This document shows, piece after piece, positions 57,951-64,000 of a stretch of DNA of 64,000 nt. Origin of the DNA: Neurospora tetraspora (lineage: Eukaryota; Ascomycota; Sordariomycetes; Sordariales; Sordariaceae); the NCBI RefSeq assembly GCF_033439725.1, contig NW_026944384.1, positions 1,364,001-1,428,000 on the forward strand, read 5' to 3'. The notes under the pieces are model-generated. The model was not told the origin of the DNA. It did no database searches and saw only the letters and a program-made list of their open reading frames with translations. Numbering within the stretch: position 1 is the stretch's first letter; the number at the start of each line of letters is the position of its first letter. The translations under genes and the position numbers were made by a program.

Positions 57951-59120
57951 TTTGCTTCGAGCGTTCTCAAAGACCTTTTCTCTGGCGTGCAATGGGTGAA
58001 GGCATACAGATCCAGCTGTTGCCGTGGTGGTATGAAGTTGTAAATGTTGAAAAGAACATTTTGACAGAGCGGTGGGCCACAATTCGGACTTGGGCTACCT
58101 GATTAAGGTTGGGCATGATGTTGGAAGATGACGTTAATGCGGACACCGCCCATTTGCCCATTGTTGTGGTTTCCGAATAAAACATCAAAAGACGAGGTTG
58201 GGAACTTGAGATTGCGGAGTACCCAATGCCAGGTACCGGTCGCCCGGCCTAGCCATGTGGATGAGAGGCTGCCAACACAGCATGGTCTACATGCATGAAG
58301 CATGAACTGCGTGATTTTGCTTTTTGGGTCGCCGGTGCCAATGAACATCGATCAAACTAGCCAATCTGGGTGGAACCATCGTTTGAGGCGCAGAATTAGG
58401 GAACTCGGCTAAAATCTGGTGTTTGTTTTGGAAGCCTCAAAGAATCAAAAGAAGTTTTCTGTTCGTCGCTGTGGGCGGACTTGGCACGGGTTGAAATTGT
58501 TCGAGATTTTGTTTGGTACTGTAGGGCTGGGGTGAAATCGACCGTGGACTTGTCTTGGCCAACCACGTGTAATTGAACCAGTTCCCAATGGCTTGCGCCA
58601 CGATATCATGGCTGATCGGGCATCGCCGTGCCTCGATTTCAATTCATTGGCCAATCATGTTGTTAGGCGTTTCATATGGTAGTCCGTTGATGATGTTGAC
58701 ATTTGTTTGAGGGTTTCGATGGCCTATCGGAGAGGGCAAGAAAGCCCTGCCAAACTCGAATATCCAATGCCAAGACAATGCAGTGAGTACTTCGACAGTA
58801 ACAAGTTTGGCGGGGCATTCCCACTTCAAAAGTTAGCGCTGGGGTACCCTACGTCGTCAAGCAAGTGGGCTGAATGACCTCCGCCCGGCCTGTTTCTCGT
58901 GCGGCTGCCTGACCGACCACGTCGAGGCCAGCTCAATAGCTCATGCCCCCAAAATTGACTTAGTTGATTCTGTCTCCAGCCTGAAGTTGTGACTTCAACC
59001 TGACAAAATCAATGCTGGCCGCCCAAGTATTTCCGTTTGCGATTCCTACCCGTTTCGATTCGCCGACTAGTCGACCTTCCCGGACTCGTTGCTCAACCTG
59101 ATTATCGCGAACGACGCACG
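57951..59120. other. Divergent promoter region between lipoxygenase and HET genes
   Basis: Normal composition, no credible frame. Transcripts would diverge from this region, so shared control is possible but nothing in the sequence shows it. Confidence 0.35.
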
Positions 59121-61098
59121 ATGGACGATGTCTCGAAGCCACTTGATAGCCAGCAATCCAAACGGCCTGAAGTTGATGCCAGTGGTGCGCTTGCTCCAGT
59201 CGAAGATGATCCTTCGGCAGCATCTGACAAGAAATTCGCCGCCGCTATGACTGTACGATACTGCGACGACTGCTTCTGGGGAAAAGATTGGAGCTTTGAT
59301 ATGGTTCCCTCCAGGGACAGATCGCACTGCATTGGTGGTAGACGTGTTATTCTCCAGGATGCCTGCGATTTATGGCGCCCACCTTTGGTCGATTATGGAT
59401 TCATTGCAAAGTGGCTTGATGACTGTGTGAAGTGCCACGGAGATCAATGCTTCAACAACCCGTCGGATCTTCGTCTTGTCCCGGGGCTTCAGTTCATCGA
59501 CTGTATTGCCCGACGCATTATACCGGCATCTGAGGCTGTTGATAAAGTGTACCTGACCCTAAGCTACGTCTGGGGTGCACCTTCAGGCAGTACATCCGGT
59601 AATGTCGAAGAGAACGGTTCAGTCTCAACGCTCCCCATTCGCTTGCCCAGGGTCGTCGAGGATTCCATCAGGGTGGTAAAAGAGCTAGGATTCAGATACC
59701 TGTGGGTGGACAGATATTGTATTCCGCAAGCCGATAAGCGGGCAAAACACACTCAAATTCAGCTCATGGGCACGATTTACGCCCGCTCGGCGATAACCAT
59801 AATTGCGGCAGCTGGAGAGGACGCGGAGTATGGCTTGCCGGGCGTCGGCTCCAGAGCACGCAATCCCCAACTGCGGATCGATTTTGAGAGCGTGTATGGG
59901 CTCCCACGATCACTCATGGTGCATCACCAGCCCGAGGATGATATCGGATCATCATTGTGGAGCACTCGAGGTTGGACATACCAAGAAGCTCTGTTATCCA
60001 AGCGGCGCCTTGTCTTCACCGACAACCAGGTGTTTTTCCAATGCCAGCATATGATTTGCGAAGAAAGCCAGACGTCATCAGGACCAGTATCCCGACAAAC
60101 TGTAAAAACTAATAAGTTCGTTTTCCCATCTCCTGATGACTTCAAATACACTAGCACGGTCTGGGAGAGAATCAACGAGTTTTTGAAACGCACCCTCTCG
60201 TTCGAACGTGATGCGCATCCTGGATATGTATCGGTCAGAGAGTAGCCAACACAGTGGTGTCGCCTTTTTGTGTGGCATGCCTCTGTTTTCTCGATCTTCC
60301 GTGCACCAGCCTGGTGATACAACAGCGAAACTCGGTAGGAACCTAAAACAGGGGCACAAAAGCTTCTGCGAAATAAGCGTCCTCATCGAAGGTCTGCTAT
60401 GGGCCGACCATTGGGATGATAGGGCCATCGGTTTGCCGAGGGCGGAGTTGTCTTCGACAAGACTGGAACGGCCACGGAGGAGCGAGTTCCCAAGCTGGAC
60501 CTGGGTTGGGTGGAAAAACACATCTCAGTATGCGCTGAAAGTGCAGAGGAAGATGAGCTGCGTTGATCATGCTGCGAATTGTGTCATTTCGGCAGTATAT
60601 GAGGACCGTCAGATGGACATGGACTGGAAGAAAGATGCGGAAAAAATCCTTGAGAACTCAGCCCTTGGCCTGAACCCAAAGTTTTTGGACATCAAGGGGA
60701 CATGTTTCGACGTGAGCCTTGCTTGGCGTAAGACTGGACCTTGGGACGGTGATCCCTTGGAAAGCGGTTGGGTTTATACCGAGCCGCTGGCCTTCAGTGC
60801 AAGTCGATTGGGGATTCGAAAGAGAAATATCCCACCGAACACCTTAGAGGAGGGCGAAGGGAAAGTACATAAGCTCGTCGCGCTGCTTCTTACACGAGAC
60901 TGGAACAATATGGAAGGATTCCTTTCCATGAAGTTCCTCTTAGTTCAACCGATCGAATACAGCGCTGGAAGATGGGTATATGAGCGCGTAACATCAGATT
61001 CGGTCTTTCGGGATGTCGATGAACGGCTGCCAGCGGATTTGTTGCGGTGGCGACAAATTGAAGTCGTGCTCAAGGAACGAGAATTGCGACTGCGTTGA
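59121..61098 (+). pseudogene. HET-domain (heterokaryon incompatibility) gene, coding continuity apparently lost
   Basis: First ATG at 59121 (MDDVSKPLDSQQSKRPE). An N-terminal part with CDDCFWG and CVKCHGDQC precedes the HET domain: YLTLSYVWGA, LGFRYLWVDRYCIPQADKRA, QIQLMGTIYARSAITIIAAA, then GLPGV and SSLWSTRGWTYQEALLSKRR. These blocks are the family hallmarks. Downstream similarity continues in another frame (SEFPSWTWVGWK and the rest, to 61098), overlapping the first near 60.2 kb. No intron with good signals joins the two, so the gene is either damaged once or contains a junction I cannot see. HET proteins mediate non-self recognition and cell death in fungi (family knowledge), and allelic or inactive copies are frequent. 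Domain assignment is firm; intactness is not. Confidence 0.8.
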
Positions 61099-61642
61099 TG
61101 AGTGAGAATCGAGGTCTTATCATAAGCTCCAAGATAGGCAGGAGGGTAGACGTGATGTGAGCTTCCAGATTGAAAAAAAAATTGTGAGAAGATGAAGTCA
61201 AGTTTGGTTCCATCCACGTGCCCAGGTGCTCGCGAGTCGCGATATCAGACGAGGTCCGTACTGCGAAGGGGGGGGTTTAGCGAACAGTAGAAAAATAGTC
61301 TGAAATTTTCGAACAGTGAATTTACAGTTGATTTCGGGGTAAACGTTTACGAAGCGCGTTGATCAACGGTTGATGCAGCCAAATACATTTCTAAATGGTT
61401 GATAGAAATAAACGTTTGGGTGTGGGTCAGCGTTGCTAGTATATATAAAGCAACCGACTGGAATATTGCAGCCTCAACCTAGTCGCAAAGTTGAAAAACA
61501 GTAAAAGGGAAAGAACGACGGCTACCACCTTCCACCATTATAAAGCCAACCTCGGAGAAAAAAACTTTGCACTTCTTCCTTTTCCTCTTTCCAACCAAAA
61601 ACCTCCAAGTCATTCATTTACTCAAGGTACCAGGGAGCTAAG

Positions 61643-61742
61643 GAACTAAGCAACTAACTACTAAAGCATTGTATCTTCCAAGTAGGAGTTGCAGCCAAGT
61701 GGCATTGCAAATTCAATACTTTAGTAGTTAGTTGCCTAGTTC
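61643..61742. repeat. 100 bp foldback inside the 921 bp element
   Basis: Arms of 24 bases (61643-61666 and 61719-61742) are inverted copies with one mismatch, containing CAACTAACTACTAAAG. The spacer is 52 bases. It may be a second small element nested in the first, or structure belonging to it. Confidence 0.75.
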
Positions 61743-61748
61743 TCTCTC

Positions 61749-61750
<2 letters not shown>

Positions 61751-61782
<32 letters not shown>
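61751..61782 (+). repeat. C(12) then (CT)n tract
   Basis: A C-run followed by about ten CT units next to the 100 bp foldback inside the 921 bp element. Confidence 0.85.
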
Positions 61783-62183
61783 AAGCAAAGAATTCAGGTA
61801 GCCAATTAATATCTTTCCCGTCACCAAGAAACTAAATACATTAATATAACTGTAAACGTAACTGTAACCGTAACTATAACTATAACCGTAATTATAACCA
61901 GGATCGTTAACCGTAACCGTAACTAAATATTTATTAAATATTCAATAAATAGTTAATATACTATAAACGTTTAATAATCCCAATATTTAGTAAGGTTCCA
62001 ACGCTTAACAGCTTAAACGTTTACCCATTCTAACGTTTGGATACATTCTAATGTTTATTTCAGTAAATGTTTGAAAAATTTCGAACAGCCACTACACACT
62101 TGAAAAAATTACCAACGTTTACGACCCCCCAATAGTCAATTGACAGTCAATTTGCTATTCGCTAGACCCCCGCCTTCGCAGTA

Positions 62184-62565
62184 CGGGTCCAATGACGTGA
62201 CAATGGTCCCCACTGTGGAGCGCTATGAGCACCCTAGCGGCCAGCGATAGCTCCACTGCAACGTCCAGGGTCGAGGGCTGATAAGGCAACCACCGACGAC
62301 ACTAACACCAACTAACACTAGCTCGACAGGTGCCAACGAACACCACATGCTCAACCCCTCTTCTCGTCGTCTCTGCTCGTTTTCAGCTTCTGCGTTTTTT
62401 TTTTTTTTCCTTACTCTCTCACTCATTCATAGCTGTTTCCCTTCTCTGAATAGAAGCTTGATTATTCAGGAACTCGCAAGTTCCCCCGGCGCAGGTGCTT
62501 ACCTCATTGCACTTTTTGTTTCTTCCCGTGATCTTGTCACTTGGTGTTGGAGCGCCGCCATCACC
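62184..62565. other. Leader and promoter of the membrane protein gene
   Basis: Between the transposon-like element and ATG 62566. It contains a T-run at 62396-62410. The reading frame of the next gene is open from 62347 but has no ATG before 62566. Confidence 0.4.
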
Positions 62566-63912
62566 ATGAGCGACAGCGACACGCAACCTCTGTTGCGCAT
62601 CCTTACTGCAATAACCTTCATCCCCTCCCTCCCACTGTGTATCACTCATGGCGTTCTCTCACACAACCCCATACCGGCCGTTGGCCTCGCTCCCATGACC
62701 CTCTCCGCTGGCTACTCGGTGTTGCTCTTGACCTATCGCCGCCGCAGCAAGCGCAAGCAAAACAACCGTCGGAGTATCGGACATGCTGAGGAAGACAATG
62801 ATCTCGAGTCCGTCAGGAATGGAGACGAGGCTGGAATCAGCTCGAGGGAACCACTCATCGAAGGAGGAGCGGAAGAGCCAGAATATCCGGCATCGGAAAG
62901 ATCCCAAGCGGAGCAGACACCCGCATGGGAGGAAGAGGCGGAGGAGAAGAAGACCCCTCTCTACGCTCACACCATCTTCATCTTCTTCGTCGACAGTATC
63001 CTCGCTGCGGGGATCATGGTTGTTCTAGTCTTTACCTGGATCAACACGCAAAAGGGCCGGACGGGGATCACCAACCCCGTCTTGGGCGGCAAGCTGGCTA
63101 TGTTGGCTGCTTACGCTACAATTCCTTTGTTGGCAAGCTTGTAAGTTGTTCCACCCTTATTCTGAGCTCCCTGTCATACTCCTGAACACACAAAACTAAC
63201 ATCCCCCCTCTCCCCTCTGAGAAGTCTAATCCACACCTACCTCGCCCTCCGCGGCTTCGCCATCGGTTTAGCCCTCTACCCGCTAATCCAATACGCCGCC
63301 TGGCACACCCTTCCGCCCGACTGCCCCAACTGCAACAGCCGCCTGCGCCCAGCCTCTCGACCGAAGATCCCTTGGTACGATTTCGTCTCGCGGCCTAGGA
63401 ACCTCAGCCTTCGGCCGACCTTTAAGGCGCCCAAGTGGTGGTCCAACCGTCAGCAACGCCGAACGGTGGTGGATGTGGTTGGAGCGGGTGATGTGGATGA
63501 TGATGCGACGGCGAGACTCTTCGTGAGGAATGATGACTTGGAGAGTGTGAGCCATCTTGGAGAGGGCGTGGTGGCGGTGGAGAGGTATAGGGATGAACCT
63601 GATGCTGATGAGGACGCGGAGGTGGAAAATGTGGAGACGAGGAGTTATAGGGATGAGCCTGAGGGTGAGGACAATGACCGTCAGGAACCAGAGCAAGAGC
63701 AGCTCCCAGAGGGTCAGGGTGGGGAGGAGCAAGAGCAGCAGAAGGGGCAGACGGAAGACTTGTTGGAAGTGCAGCCGGAAGCCCATCAAGAGGAAGAGGG
63801 TCAGCAGCAGCAGTCCGAGCAACAGCAGCGGGAACAGGACAATGATGCAAGGAGCGAGAGGCTCGAAAGGATCGAGAGCCGTGACCGGGCTCTTACGCCT
63901 GCTCTGATCTGA
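62566..63912 (+). CDS. Polytopic membrane protein with acidic C-terminal tail, about 420 aa
   Basis: ATG at 62566 (MSDSDTQPLLRILTAITF). Exon 1 is 62566-63140. The 84 bp intron (63141-63224) has a GTAAGT donor, an ACTAAC branch site near 63196 and a GAGAAG acceptor. Exon 2 is 63225-63912 with the stop at 63910-63912, in phase. Predicted membrane segments: TAITFIPSLPLCITHGVL, MTLSAGYSVLLLTY, IFIFFVDSILAAGIMVVLVF, LAMLAAYATIPLLASFLIHT and FAIGLALYPLIQYAAW. After segment two lies a loop of about 90 charged residues. After the last comes a CPNCNSRLRP motif, then an extended Glu/Gln-rich tail with a repeated YRDEP element. No named family recognised; similar hypothetical proteins are common in Sordariomycetes. 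Function unknown. Confidence 0.75.
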
Positions 63913-64000
63913 GTTGCTGAGAGAAAGGGGTGGTGAAGGTCCTTTCACAGCTTAAGACGGTGGCATTGATGTCGGGACAAGGCCAGAAAAGAGCCGTGCT

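Larger units (their letters stand above)
61259..62183. mobile_element. Non-autonomous DNA transposon, 921 bp, TA target duplication
   Basis: The ends are inverted repeats. From 61261 the sequence runs CTGCGAAGG, then G-rich, then TAGCGAA. The reverse complement of the right end (62181 leftwards) runs CTGCGAAGG, GGGGG, TAGCGAA, about 28 of 32 positions alike. TA dinucleotides flank both ends (61259-61260, 62182-62183), as for Tc1/mariner/Fot1-type insertions. Subterminal TTCGAA and TAAACGTT motifs recur in both halves. No transposase frame exists inside, so it needs an enzyme supplied elsewhere or is dead. The interior holds AAACGTTT palindromes, GTAACCGTAAC repeats, a CT microsatellite and a 100 bp foldback. 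It lies between the HET gene and the next gene, inside the latter's likely promoter. Confidence 0.7.

Noticed and set aside
1-64000. CRISPR arrays, bacterial-type operons, riboswitches and ribosome binding sites
   Set aside because: The window is eukaryotic (introns, fungal families); no regularly spaced repeat array was seen.
1-64000. Dispersed 5S rRNA gene, common in Neurospora
   Set aside because: I looked for the start and the conserved internal control region of the fungal 5S gene and did not see either.

Overview
The window looks like a piece of a filamentous ascomycete genome, most likely Neurospora or a close relative in the Sordariales. The grounds are short introns (mostly 47-100 bp, one of 178 bp) with GTRNGN donors and CTAAC-type branch sites, large serine/proline/histidine-rich proteins full of trinucleotide microsatellites, wide intergenic spaces, typical fungal families (HRD1, AzgA purine permease, cAMP-receptor-like GPCR, fungal C2H2 proteins, HET-domain protein, lipoxygenase), and a sharply bounded AT-rich block of about 5 kb with abundant TpA and scarce CpA/TpG. 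That last pattern is the mark of repeat-induced point mutation (RIP).

Layout, left to right. The 3' part of an HRD1-type ubiquitin ligase (1-1484) is followed by a fragmentary coding relic (about 1.7-2.1 kb) and a small ORF (2982-3179). Two large low-complexity proteins follow, one on each strand (3207-7160 plus, 7784-11140 minus). A small spliced membrane protein (12102-12573) stands before a long gene-poor stretch. A C2H2 protein (16053-18239, minus) precedes 3.3 kb without supported genes and then the AT-rich, RIP-like block (21.6-26.6 kb). After it come two tRNA-like Pol III units near 29.3 and 29.9 kb, the second lying between two near-identical 41-43 bp direct repeats. A five-exon, about 970-residue C2H2 protein with two separate zinc-finger modules (31093-34221, minus) is followed by a hypothetical basic protein (35795-36793, minus). 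A 4.7 kb spacer holds several inverted-repeat, MITE-like elements. Next are a three-exon GPCR (41545-43073, minus), a nine-exon purine permease (46633-48951, minus), a divergent methyltransferase-like gene (50376-52550, plus), a small basic protein (54330-54897, minus), a lipoxygenase (55599-57950, minus), a HET-domain gene (59121-61098, plus), a 921 bp transposon-like element with TA target duplication (61261-62181), and a five-span membrane protein (62566-63912, plus).

The genes do not form an obvious pathway cluster. The window is ordinary gene territory with accessory islands. The best candidates for undescribed biology are the dual-module C2H2 gene and its window-mate paralogue, the miniature inverted-repeat elements (61.3-62.2, 38.2-38.4 and 39.05-39.45 kb), and the tRNA-like unit bracketed by direct repeats at 29.65-30.18 kb.

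Many open frames begin at a non-ATG codon. For each gene I chose the first sensible in-frame ATG and rebuilt introns by eye from splice signals and reading phase. None of the splice models is backed by transcript data.
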